Origin: an uncultured Kroppenstedtia sp.
GTDB taxonomy: Bacteria; Bacillota; Bacilli; Thermoactinomycetales; DSM-45169
Reading direction: 5' to 3'
Length of the DNA: 8,845 nt
NCBI GenBank assembly: GCA_959600065.1
Contig: CAUGKZ010000047.1
Span: forward strand, 1 to 8,845
Shown here: one piece after another, positions 1 to 6,035 of the stretch
How positions within the stretch are numbered: the stretch's first letter is position 1
Layout: the number at the start of each line of letters is the position of its first letter
Position numbers and translations under genes: made by a program
The notes under the pieces: generated by a model
What the model saw: the letters and a program-made list of their open reading frames with translations, nothing else
What the model was told of the DNA's origin: nothing
The model's database searches: none

Positions 1-193
1 GGCACTAGGAATCTAGTGAAAATGCATGCCCAGAGCCGCCACCCGTTCTCGCCATAAGTGAAGGCAGGGTTTCTATGATAGGTTTCCTCCGTCCATGAAA
101 AAGATGAGGTGCCCATCCTCTTCCTATGATTTAATAGAGCAGGAGAGATGATTCTCCCATGAACTAATCATTTTTCGGATCGGAGGGTAAAAA

Positions 194-871
194 ATGGCCT
201 TTGTATTGCCTCAAGATTGGCAGCAAGTGTTGGCGGAAGAGTTGAAACAGCCCTATCTACTGGAATTGAAGTCGTTTTTGGAGAATGAGCGAAAACAACA
301 TTCGATCTATCCACCAGAGGAGGATCTGTTCTCCGCCTTGGCGTGGACACCCTATGATCAGGTGAAGGTACTGTTACTTGGACAGGACCCCTATCACAAC
401 GACGGCCAAGCCCACGGACTCTCCTTTTCCGTACGCCCTGGGGTATCACTGCCCCCTTCGCTAAAAAATATGTTCAAAGAGTTGCAAGAAGATCTAGGTC
501 ACCCTGCCCCCAACCATGGGCATCTGGTCCCCTGGGCTCGCCAGGGAGTCTTAATGCTGAACACCGTCTTGACCGTGCGGGCACATGAACCCAATTCCCA
601 TAAAAACAAAGGATGGGAAACCTTTACCGATGCTGTGATCCGCAAGGTGAATGAGAAATCCGAGCGAGTCGTCTTCGTGTTATGGGGAAATCACGCTAAA
701 AAGAAGAAAAAATGGATCGATACCAGCCGACATGCCATCATCGAATCGGCCCATCCTTCCCCTTTGTCTGCCAAACGGGGATTCTTCGGCAGTCGCCCCT
801 TCTCCGCCATCAACCGGTCCTTGGAGGAGGCGGGACTGGAAGCGATTGACTGGCGCATCCCGGATATTTAA
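194..871 (+). CDS. ung: Uracil-DNA glycosylase (family 1)
   Basis: This enzyme removes uracil from DNA, arising from cytosine deamination or dUTP misincorporation, and so starts base excision repair in the cytoplasm. The 225-residue protein has the usual family-1 length and all the expected motifs. These are the water-activating loop GQDPYH at residues 63-68 (catalytic Asp65), the uracil-binding segment MLNTVLTV at 121-128 (Asn123), and the DNA-intercalation loop HPSPLSA at 187-193 (His187). A GGAGGG site at 182-187 lies 6 nt before the ATG and fixes the start. It appears monocistronic: the next gene set has its own promoter 30 nt downstream. I see no clear promoter in bases 1-193. That stretch holds only TATGAT-like boxes without a good -35 and a 6-bp hairpin at 3-18. 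Function is very secure. Confidence 0.98.
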   Translation: MAFVLPQDWQQVLAEELKQPYLLELKSFLENERKQHSIYPPEEDLFSALAWTPYDQVKVLLLGQDPYHNDGQAHGLSFSVRPGVSLPPSLKNMFKELQEDLGHPAPNHGHLVPWARQGVLMLNTVLTVRAHEPNSHKNKGWETFTDAVIRKVNEKSERVVFVLWGNHAKKKKKWIDTSRHAIIESAHPSPLSAKRGFFGSRPFSAINRSLEEAGLEAIDWRIPDI

Positions 872-901
872 ACCAAGTGGGAAGCCCTGCCGATACTCGA
901 T

Positions 902-931
902 TTGACAGATCTATCACTCCGATGTCATAAT
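902..931 (+). promoter_or_regulatory. Sigma-A type promoter of the T-box/proBA operon
   Basis: A perfect -35 box TTGACA (902-907) is followed after 18 nt by CATAAT (926-931), a good -10 box. Transcription would begin near 938, just before the T-box leader, which fits the expected architecture. It starts 30 nt after the ung stop codon, so proBA does not need ung transcription. Confidence 0.75.
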
Positions 932-937
932 GATACA

Positions 938-1220
938 AATTGAACTGGATGATCTGTAAAACGCGATGACGGAGGCCAGTACGACCGGCTGATCGCCCAG
1001 AGAGCAGAACCCACTGGCTGAGAGGTTCTGTCGGAAAGCCGGTCTGAACCCACCTCTCGATGCGGGCGGCGACAAGCCGAAACGGTCCCCCTGACCGTTA
1101 TTTCCGGGCAACGACTGTTTTGTTGCAGTCGCATGAGGTGGGCACAACTGTCAACCAAGGTGGTACCGCGGAAGAACACACTCCCTTTCGTCCTTGAACA
1201 GAAGGGAGTGTGTTCTTTTT
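938..1220 (+). ncRNA. Proline-specific T-box riboswitch leader
   Basis: This leader controls proBA by sensing uncharged tRNA. Stem I is recognisable. The AGTA motif at 976-979 faces the specifier loop, GACCGGC just after it pairs with GCCGGTC at 1038-1044, and CAGAACC/GGTTCTG forms the distal arm. The specifier loop reads GAA-CCC-ACC, giving a CCC (proline) specifier at 1049-1051. Two further helices follow: AACGGTC/GACCGTT (1081-1087/1093-1099) and CGACTG/CAGTCG (1112-1117/1126-1131). The canonical T-box AAGGTGGTACCGCGG lies at 1157-1171. Its TGGT (1161-1164) would pair with an ACCA tRNA end, as expected for tRNA-Pro. Uncharged tRNA-Pro should stabilise the antiterminator and allow read-through into proB. 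Known family behaviour and the adjacent genes agree with the specifier. The 5' end is inferred from the promoter. Confidence 0.95.
1172..1220 (+). terminator. T-box regulated intrinsic terminator
   Basis: A perfect 16-bp stem (1172-1187 with 1202-1217) closes a 14-nt loop and runs into TTTTT. The loop holds TCGTCCTT, whose CCTT can pair with the AAGG of the T-box to form the competing antiterminator. The U-tract is also the target site of the mobile element that follows: TCTTTTTAT at 1214-1222 is repeated at 1429-1437. Confidence 0.93.
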
Positions 1221-1222
1221 AT

Positions 1223-1428
1223 CAGGCGTGTTGATTATCCATATTTTGGGTAGGAAATCAGGTCGGGAGGGTGGGGCGGCTGCGATCTCTTGCAAAGAGC
1301 GCAAAGGCTCTTTACCGTCCCACCCCATCCCCGTCCCCTCAAGCAATAATTTACGATAGGGGCAATTGGAAGAGCGAAAGGATCAATTTTGTTTCCTCCA
1401 CCCACTTTATGGTTAATCAACAGTCCTG
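1223..1428 (+). mobile_element. MITE-like element, copy A (206 bp)
   Basis: This non-coding element has terminal inverted repeats: CAGGCGTGTTGATTATCCATA at the left, and at the right the complement of CAGGACTGTTGATTAACCATA (18 of 21 positions match). It is flanked by a perfect 9-bp direct repeat, TCTTTTTAT, at 1214-1222 and 1429-1437, read as a target-site duplication. Inside is a long stem-loop module (about 1264-1332) with a 35-nt core. Two related copies lie at 3892-4027 and 5808-5993. It separates the T-box terminator from the proB ribosome binding site, so every read-through proBA transcript carries it. No transposase is encoded. It would be mobilised in trans by an autonomous element not seen here. 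Confidence 0.88.
1280..1314 (+). repeat. Core of copy A stem-loop module, orientation 1
   Basis: This 35-nt segment lies between the inverted arms GGGGCGG (1273-1279) and CCGTCCC (1315-1321). It forms its own small hairpin, AAAGAGC/GCTCTTT (1294-1300/1307-1313), with a GCAAAG loop. The same segment occurs in copy C at 5865-5899 as the reverse complement, with 31 of 35 positions identical, although the outer parts of both elements are in the same orientation. Confidence 0.85.
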
Positions 1429-1457
1429 TCTTTTTATAACAGGAGGCAAGAACGAAC

Positions 1458-2594
1458 ATGAACCATCCGACTGTCCTTGTCAAAATCGGTACTTCGTCCC
1501 TGACAGATGACTCTGGAAAACTGAATCCAGCGGCTTTACAGGCTCATGTGGAGGCTCTCACCCGGCTCAAACAGTCCGGCTTCCGGGTCGTCCTCGTCTC
1601 ATCGGGAGCCATCGCTGCCGGCTTTCATGAGCTCGGTTTGGCTCACCGTCCCCACTCCTTGGCGGGGAAACAGGCAGCCGCTGCCACCGGGCAGGGACAC
1701 TTGGTACAGCGTTACCGCGAAGCATTTTCCGCCCACGGGGAAATCTGCTCTCAGGTTCTCCTGACGCGAAACGACTTTGATCATCGCATCCGCTTTCTGA
1801 ATGCACTCAACACCCTTCAATTCCTCTTGGAGCGGGGTATGATTCCTGTGATCAACGAAAACGATTCGGTTGCCGTGGACGAAATCCGCTGGGGAGACAA
1901 TGATATCCTGGCTACGTTGGTGGCCGGTCTGTTGCAGGCCGACTGGCTGCTGTTCGTCACCAACACCGACGGACTCTACACCGCCAATCCTCTGGATCAT
2001 CCAGAAGCAGAAAAAATCCGCCGACTCCATCCCCTGGACCGATCCCTACCCGCTCAGGTAGATCGCAGCAAATCCTCCCTGGGCAGCGGTGGTATGAGTT
2101 CCAAACTGATCGCCGCCCGCAAGGCGGCCCGCGCCGGCATCCAAGTCTATATTGGCACGGCAAGTGAAAACCCTGACTGGATGCTGGATGTCGTGAATGA
2201 ACGGGGGAGCGGAACCTATATGGAGCCACAGCCCCGCCGAGCCAGTCGTAAGGAACAATGGATCGTCGCCCATTCCCGCCCTCGGGGATCTTTGCACGTG
2301 GATGAAGGCGCCGCCCAGGCCTTGATGGAAAAAAGGAAAAGTTTGTTGCCCTGCGGAATCCTAGCCGTAAACGGAAGCTTTGAATCAGGAGAGATCGTGG
2401 AGGTGATCGGTCCTCAAGGACATCCGCTGGGCCGGGGGATCACCCGTTTCTCCGCTCCATGTCTCCAGCGAGTCAAGGGATGGAGAACCTGGGAAATCTC
2501 CCGGCTGGTCCCGAACCACCCGGAAGAAGTGATTCACCGAAACGATTGGGTGCCCGCTTCATCAACCATCTCTTCCCAGGAGGTCTCCCCATGA
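1458..2594 (+). CDS. proB: Glutamate 5-kinase
   Basis: This enzyme phosphorylates L-glutamate with ATP to glutamyl-5-phosphate, the first committed step of proline synthesis, in the cytoplasm. The 378-residue protein has the standard two-domain form. The amino-acid kinase domain spans about residues 5-255: VKIGTSSLT at 8-16, the SSGAIAAG loop at 48-55, VINENDSVAVDE at 131-142, and a GSGGMSSK nucleotide-binding loop at 209-216. A C-terminal PUA domain covers about 275-365. The AGGAGG at 1441-1446 sits 11 nt before the ATG, slightly long but the only strong site. The stop codon overlaps the proA start (ATGA at 2591-2594). Expression should follow proline tRNA charging through the upstream T-box. 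Enzymes of this family are usually also inhibited by proline. Confidence 0.97.
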   Translation: MNHPTVLVKIGTSSLTDDSGKLNPAALQAHVEALTRLKQSGFRVVLVSSGAIAAGFHELGLAHRPHSLAGKQAAAATGQGHLVQRYREAFSAHGEICSQVLLTRNDFDHRIRFLNALNTLQFLLERGMIPVINENDSVAVDEIRWGDNDILATLVAGLLQADWLLFVTNTDGLYTANPLDHPEAEKIRRLHPLDRSLPAQVDRSKSSLGSGGMSSKLIAARKAARAGIQVYIGTASENPDWMLDVVNERGSGTYMEPQPRRASRKEQWIVAHSRPRGSLHVDEGAAQALMEKRKSLLPCGILAVNGSFESGEIVEVIGPQGHPLGRGITRFSAPCLQRVKGWRTWEISRLVPNHPEEVIHRNDWVPASSTISSQEVSP

Positions 2595-3838
2595 TGAACT
2601 CCATTCAAAAACAAGCGGCAACAGCCCGTTCCGCTTCGAAAAATCTGGCTATCGCATCCGCAGAACAGAAAAACGAATCCCTTTATGCCATCGCTCGCGC
2701 ATTGCGCCATCGGAAGGCGCTGATCCTGGAACAAAACCAGGAAGATCTAAACGCAGGAGCGAAGGCCGGCCTCTCCAACGCCCTGATGGACCGGCTAAGA
2801 TTGACAGAACCACGGCTGGAAGCGATGGCTGCAGGTTTAGAAATGTTGACCCGCCTGCCGGAACCCATTGGCGAAATCCTGGAAGTCACTGATGGGGAGA
2901 AGAATCTGCGCATCGAGAAAATCCGGGTCCCCTTGGGAGTGGTAGGGATGATCTATGAAGCCCGCCCCAATGTCACCGTGGATGCCTCAGGACTCACTCT
3001 GAAATCAGGAAATGCTGTCATCCTGCGTGGAAGTTCCTCCGCTCTCCGTTCCAACGCCGTCTTGGTGGACGTCATCCGCGAAGCCTTGGCGGACACCTCC
3101 CTGCCCCCAGAGGCGGTGCAATTGGTGACGGATCCCCGTCGGGAAACCGTCCGGGATCTGATCACCTGCAAAGAGGGGATCGATGTAGTCATCCCCCGCG
3201 GCGGTCCCAGTCTGATCCAGCGGGTAGTCCGGGAGGCCACGGTTCCGGTATTGGAGACAGGAGCGGGTAACTGTCATATCTATGTGGATCGGACAGCTGA
3301 TCCCGAGATGGCTCGCAACATTGTGACCAACGCCAAAACCGACCGTCCCGGTGTCTGCAATACCACTGAGACCCTCCTCGTCCATCGCGAGTGGGCGGAG
3401 AAGCATTTAGCGAAACTGTGTGAAGGGCTGACTCTGCAACAAGTGGAAATCCGGGGATGCTCCCGGACTCAAGGAATTTTCCCGCAGGCGATTCCGGCCA
3501 CATCGACGGATTGGGAGACAGAGTATTTAGGGCCGGTGTTGGCGGTAAAGGTGGTCGACTCCCTTGAAGAAGCCATGGAACACATCGATCGCTACGGCAC
3601 CGGCCACTCTGAAGCCATCATCGCCGAAGACGATGTTTCCGCTCGCCGTTTTCTGCAGGGCATCGACGCCGCAGCGGTCTATCACAACGCCTCCACCCGC
3701 TTTACCGATGGATCCCAGTTCGGCATGGGGGCAGAGATCGGGATCAGCACCCAAAAGCTCCATGCCAGGGGTCCCATGGGCTTGCGGGAACTGACTTCCT
3801 ACAAATACCGGATTCACGGTACCGGGCAAGTGCGTTAA
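2591..3838 (+). CDS. proA: Gamma-glutamyl phosphate reductase
   Basis: This enzyme reduces glutamyl-5-phosphate with NADPH to glutamate-5-semialdehyde, which cyclises to pyrroline-5-carboxylate, the proline precursor. The open frame extends upstream to 2459 inside proB. I chose the ATG at 2591, preceded by AGGAGG (2578-2583) at 7-nt spacing. It gives 415 residues, the family norm, and starts MMNSIQKQA; the ATG at 2594 is a possible alternative. The aldehyde-dehydrogenase-fold protein shows VPLGVVGMIYEARPNVT at 113-129 and the catalytic cysteine Cys256 in RPGVCNTTETLLVH. The C-terminal signature FGMGAEIGISTQKLHARGPMG covers 377-397. The ATGA overlap with proB implies translational coupling and may help channel the unstable acyl phosphate between the two enzymes. 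Confidence 0.97.
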   Translation: MMNSIQKQAATARSASKNLAIASAEQKNESLYAIARALRHRKALILEQNQEDLNAGAKAGLSNALMDRLRLTEPRLEAMAAGLEMLTRLPEPIGEILEVTDGEKNLRIEKIRVPLGVVGMIYEARPNVTVDASGLTLKSGNAVILRGSSSALRSNAVLVDVIREALADTSLPPEAVQLVTDPRRETVRDLITCKEGIDVVIPRGGPSLIQRVVREATVPVLETGAGNCHIYVDRTADPEMARNIVTNAKTDRPGVCNTTETLLVHREWAEKHLAKLCEGLTLQQVEIRGCSRTQGIFPQAIPATSTDWETEYLGPVLAVKVVDSLEEAMEHIDRYGTGHSEAIIAEDDVSARRFLQGIDAAAVYHNASTRFTDGSQFGMGAEIGISTQKLHARGPMGLRELTSYKYRIHGTGQVR

Positions 3839-3843
3839 ACAAT

Positions 3844-3877
3844 ATTTAGGCAGGGGCGATAACGCCCCTGCCTAAAT
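3844..3877. terminator. Perfect hairpin at the end of proBA, possible bidirectional terminator
   Basis: A 15-bp perfect stem (3844-3858 with 3863-3877, arm containing TTTAGGCAGGGGCG) closes an ATAA tetraloop 5 nt after the proA stop codon. The stem is GC-rich at its top and has A/T at its base. The following T-tract is poor on the plus strand (TCATCAT) and moderate on the minus strand. It lies between the convergent ends of proA and kdpD, so it may stop transcription from both sides. Confidence 0.75.
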
Positions 3878-3891
3878 CATCATCCCAAGCT

Positions 3892-4027
3892 CAGGGCTGT
3901 TGATTAACCAATAAATGGGGGAAGAAAACTAAATCGACCTTTCGCTCTTCCCATTGTCCCATCGTGAAATATTGCTTGAGGGGACCTTATTTCCTGCCAC
4001 CTAAAATATGGTTAATCAACACACCTG
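3892..4027 (-). mobile_element. MITE-like element, copy B (136 bp, core-less)
   Basis: This copy lies in the reverse orientation to copies A and C. The outer end near kdpD reads, on the minus strand, CAGGTGTGTTGATTAACCA; the other end reads CAGGGCTGTTGATTAACCA on the plus strand (17 of 19 positions match). The flanking 9-bp sequences TCCCAAGCT (3883-3891) and TCTCAAGCT (4028-4036) differ at one base and are read as a target-site duplication. Relative to copy A it lacks about 71 bp, the whole stem-loop module. The flanks of the gap share GTC in copy A (1262-1264 and 1333-1335), which suggests a deletion between short direct repeats. It sits only a few bases downstream of the kdpD stop codon. 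Confidence 0.85.
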
Positions 4028-4040
4028 TCTCAAGCTCCAT

Positions 4041-5186
4041 TTAACGTTCTGAGACAATGTGAACGTCCACCGTTTGTAAGTCTTTCATAATAACATTGAT
4101 TAGAGAACCTTTCCATATTTCCTCCCAGCGCGTCTGGGCTGACTGACCCATAATGATTTGTGTGATCTGATTCTGACGGCACACATGAACTATCTCTGGA
4201 GCGATATGTCGAGAGCCGGCTTCCTTCAGCAAAAATTCCGCGTTAAACTGAGATGCGAGCATCTTCCATTCTACTATTTTCTTCTCGACCCTTTTTGCTT
4301 TGACGGTTCGCGAGAGAATATGGAGAATATAAAGCTTCGCCCCCAACCGATTGGCGATCCGCCAACCCCGCCGAATCAGCTTCTCGGCATTTGGTCGATA
4401 CTGAATGCAGACTAGGATCCGCTCTTGAACTCCGGCAGGTTCTTCAATGCCCTCATCGGTTCGCTCCTTCGTCAGCTGTTCATCGATATCATCCGCCACT
4501 TCCCGCAGGGCCAGCTCCCGAAGTGCCACCAGATTCCCTTTTTTAAAAAAATGGTGGAGAGCCTGTTCAATTTTATCTCGCGTATAGATGTCGCCTTCCT
4601 GTAAGCGTTCCCGCAGAGTTTCGGGACTCACATCAATCAGCTTGATCTCGTCTGCTTTACTCAACACCGAATCAGGCACCCGTTCGTTGACTGCGACACC
4701 AGTGATTTTTTGTACGATGTCCCGGACGCTCTCCAGGTGCTGAATGTTCATAGCCGTCCAGACGTGGATGCCCGCCTTTATAATCTCATTTACATCTTGG
4801 TATCTTTTTCGGTTACGCGAACCGGGCACATTGGTATGTGCCAATTCATCGATCACCACCACTTCCGGGTTGCGAGCGATGATCCCCTCTACATCCAATT
4901 CCTCTAACTCATTTCCCTTGTATGGGATCTTTTTTTTCGGGAGCACTTCCAGATCGCCCAGTTGGTCTGCTGTTTTCTTTCGCCCGTGATATTCAATCAG
5001 ACCGACAACGATATCCACTCCTTTTCGATGAAGCTCATTGGCTTCTTGGAGCATAGTGAATGTTTTTCCCACTCCCGGCGCAGCACCTACATACACTTTG
5101 AGACGTCCCTGCTTCATTTTTTCGATCTGGGCCAGAATCTCCTCTGGGCTGAGGCGACGATATTTTTGTCCGTTGGTCACCACCAT
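4041..5186 (-). CDS. kdpD: Short KdpD: sensor/Usp part only, no histidine kinase
   Basis: The 381-residue protein matches only the N-terminal cytoplasmic part of the osmosensitive potassium sensor KdpD. The KdpD domain (about residues 14-225) contains a Walker A loop GAAPGVGKT (34-42), a Walker B-like strand VVVIDELAHTN (109-119) and MNIQHLESV (146-154). A Usp-like domain (about 255-380) follows, with GQSAQTRWEEIWKGSL near the end. The four membrane helices, the phospho-accepting histidine and the ATPase domain of full KdpD (about 900 residues) are all absent, and no kdpE is nearby. Short KdpD proteins of this form are known in cyanobacteria. The ATG at 5186 is 15 nt after the kdpC stop, with an AGAGGGAG site overlapping that stop. 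Its likely role is modulating the pump or Kdp regulation, but the mechanism is unknown. Confidence 0.9.
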   Translation of the reverse strand: MVVTNGQKYRRLSPEEILAQIEKMKQGRLKVYVGAAPGVGKTFTMLQEANELHRKGVDIVVGLIEYHGRKKTADQLGDLEVLPKKKIPYKGNELEELDVEGIIARNPEVVVIDELAHTNVPGSRNRKRYQDVNEIIKAGIHVWTAMNIQHLESVRDIVQKITGVAVNERVPDSVLSKADEIKLIDVSPETLRERLQEGDIYTRDKIEQALHHFFKKGNLVALRELALREVADDIDEQLTKERTDEGIEEPAGVQERILVCIQYRPNAEKLIRRGWRIANRLGAKLYILHILSRTVKAKRVEKKIVEWKMLASQFNAEFLLKEAGSRHIAPEIVHVCRQNQITQIIMGQSAQTRWEEIWKGSLINVIMKDLQTVDVHIVSER

Positions 5187-5201
5187 GCAGGACCACTCCC
5201 T

Positions 5202-5759
5202 CTATTTCATCCTTCCGTTCACAGCCAAATTCAGCTTTAGCACGTTGACCCGAGGTTCGCCAAAAATGCCCCACTCCTTCCCCTCGGTGTTCAAATCGAT
5301 TAGAGACGCTAACTCCTGTTTGGAAAGACCTGACGCCTTTGCAACCCTGGGGATCTGGAAACGGGCTGCTTCCGGGCTGATATGGGGATCCAAACCGGAG
5401 GCAGAGTTGGTTATCAGGTCGAGGGGAATATCCTCCTTCCTCGTTCCCGGATCCTCTTTCAATAGTTGATCCACAGTCTTCTGTGTCCGATCAATCATCG
5501 TCTTGTTTGAGGGGGCATAGTTATTGGAGCCAGAGTTGACCGCATCATATTCGATGGAAGAGATGCGGCCATGGAAGTACTCATCTCCTGTGAAATTTTG
5601 TCCAACCAACTTTGAACCGACGACCTTTCCGTTCTCATTCTTGATGATACTTCCCTCCGCCTGCTCAGGAAAAAGGAGTTGGGAAATTCCTGTCATCAAC
5701 AGTGGATAACCTAATCCACACAGCAATATCAACAAGAGGGACAAGCGAACATATTTCAT
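5202..5759 (-). CDS. kdpC: Potassium-transporting ATPase subunit C
   Basis: KdpC is the small single-span subunit of the KdpFABC potassium pump and is thought to stabilise the complex and aid its nucleotide affinity. The 185-residue protein starts with one hydrophobic helix (about residues 5-29), followed by an extracytoplasmic domain with conserved family segments. These are GQNFTGDEYFHGRISS (53-68), the LITNSASGLDPHISPEAA stretch (115-132) and IPRVAKASGLS (136-146). The start is fixed by AAGGTGAT (5766-5773) 6 nt upstream, a strong ribosome binding site. It is followed closely by kdpD. The gap to kdpB is 276 bp, unusually wide for this operon, and is mostly a mobile element. Confidence 0.95.
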   Translation of the reverse strand: MKYVRLSLLLILLCGLGYPLLMTGISQLLFPEQAEGSIIKNENGKVVGSKLVGQNFTGDEYFHGRISSIEYDAVNSGSNNYAPSNKTMIDRTQKTVDQLLKEDPGTRKEDIPLDLITNSASGLDPHISPEAARFQIPRVAKASGLSKQELASLIDLNTEGKEWGIFGEPRVNVLKLNLAVNGRMK

Positions 5760-5807
5760 TTTCCTATCACCTTGATTCCTCAGCCGCTACGGGCTGATAT
5801 TTGGGGT

Positions 5808-5993
5808 CAGACGTGTTGATCAGCCATACTTTAGGTAGGAATTCAGGTCGGGATGGTGGGACGGTGAAGAACCTTTGCGTTCTTTGCAAGAGATCGTAGC
5901 CGTCCCATCATCCCCCTCCTCTCAAGCCATATTTTACGATTGGGGCAATGGGAAGAGCGAAAGATCGATTTAGTTGGTTAATCAACGGCCCTG
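5808..5993 (+). mobile_element. MITE-like element, copy C (186 bp)
   Basis: This copy lies inside the kdp operon between kdpB and kdpC, in the same orientation as copy A. The ends read CAGACGTGTTGATCAGCCA and, complemented, CAGGGCCGTTGATTAACCA (13 of 19 match, the most diverged pair). The flanks ATTTGGGGT (5799-5807) and ATTTGGGCT (5994-6002) are 8/9 identical, read as a 9-bp target-site duplication. It keeps the stem-loop module, with its core inverted relative to copy A. It lacks about 17 nt near the right end that A and B both have. Removing the element and one flank copy would leave about an 81-bp gap between kdpB and kdpC. The remaining sequence there is a small hairpin CAGCC/GGCTG (5781-5796) and the kdpC ribosome binding site. 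Confidence 0.87.
5865..5899 (-). repeat. Core of copy C stem-loop module, inverted relative to copy A
   Basis: This 35-nt segment lies between perfect inverted arms GGGACGG (5858-5864) and CCGTCCC (5900-5906). Its reverse complement matches the copy A core (1280-1314) at 31 of 35 positions. Two of the four differences sit opposite each other in the inner hairpin: a G-C pair in copy A (1299/1308) is an A-T pair here (5880/5871), so pairing is kept. Confidence 0.85.
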
Positions 5994-6035
5994 ATTTGGG
6001 CTATATCTTTGTTGCACTGGGAAACCCGGGTCCTC

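Noticed and set aside
3..18. CACTAG/CTAGTG hairpin at the left edge
   Set aside because: It is only 6 bp with no T-tract on the plus strand. It could be the end of a minus-strand unit, but nothing else supports this.
914..1483. Several small open frames across the T-box and copy A region
   Set aside because: They overlap a structured leader and a non-coding element, and lack ribosome binding sites and conserved composition.
2459..2590. Upstream extension of the proA reading frame by 44 codons
   Set aside because: It lies inside proB, has no ribosome binding site, and the ATG at 2591 with AGGAGG at 7-nt spacing gives the standard 415-residue ProA.
4028..4043. Copy B as the cause of kdpD truncation
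   Set aside because: The stop codon lies before the element and the target duplication is intact, so no kdpD sequence was displaced by the insertion.
1223..5993. CRISPR-like array from the three dispersed repeats
   Set aside because: The copies are 136-206 bp, kilobases apart, in mixed orientation, with inverted termini and target duplications. That is an insertion pattern, not an array.
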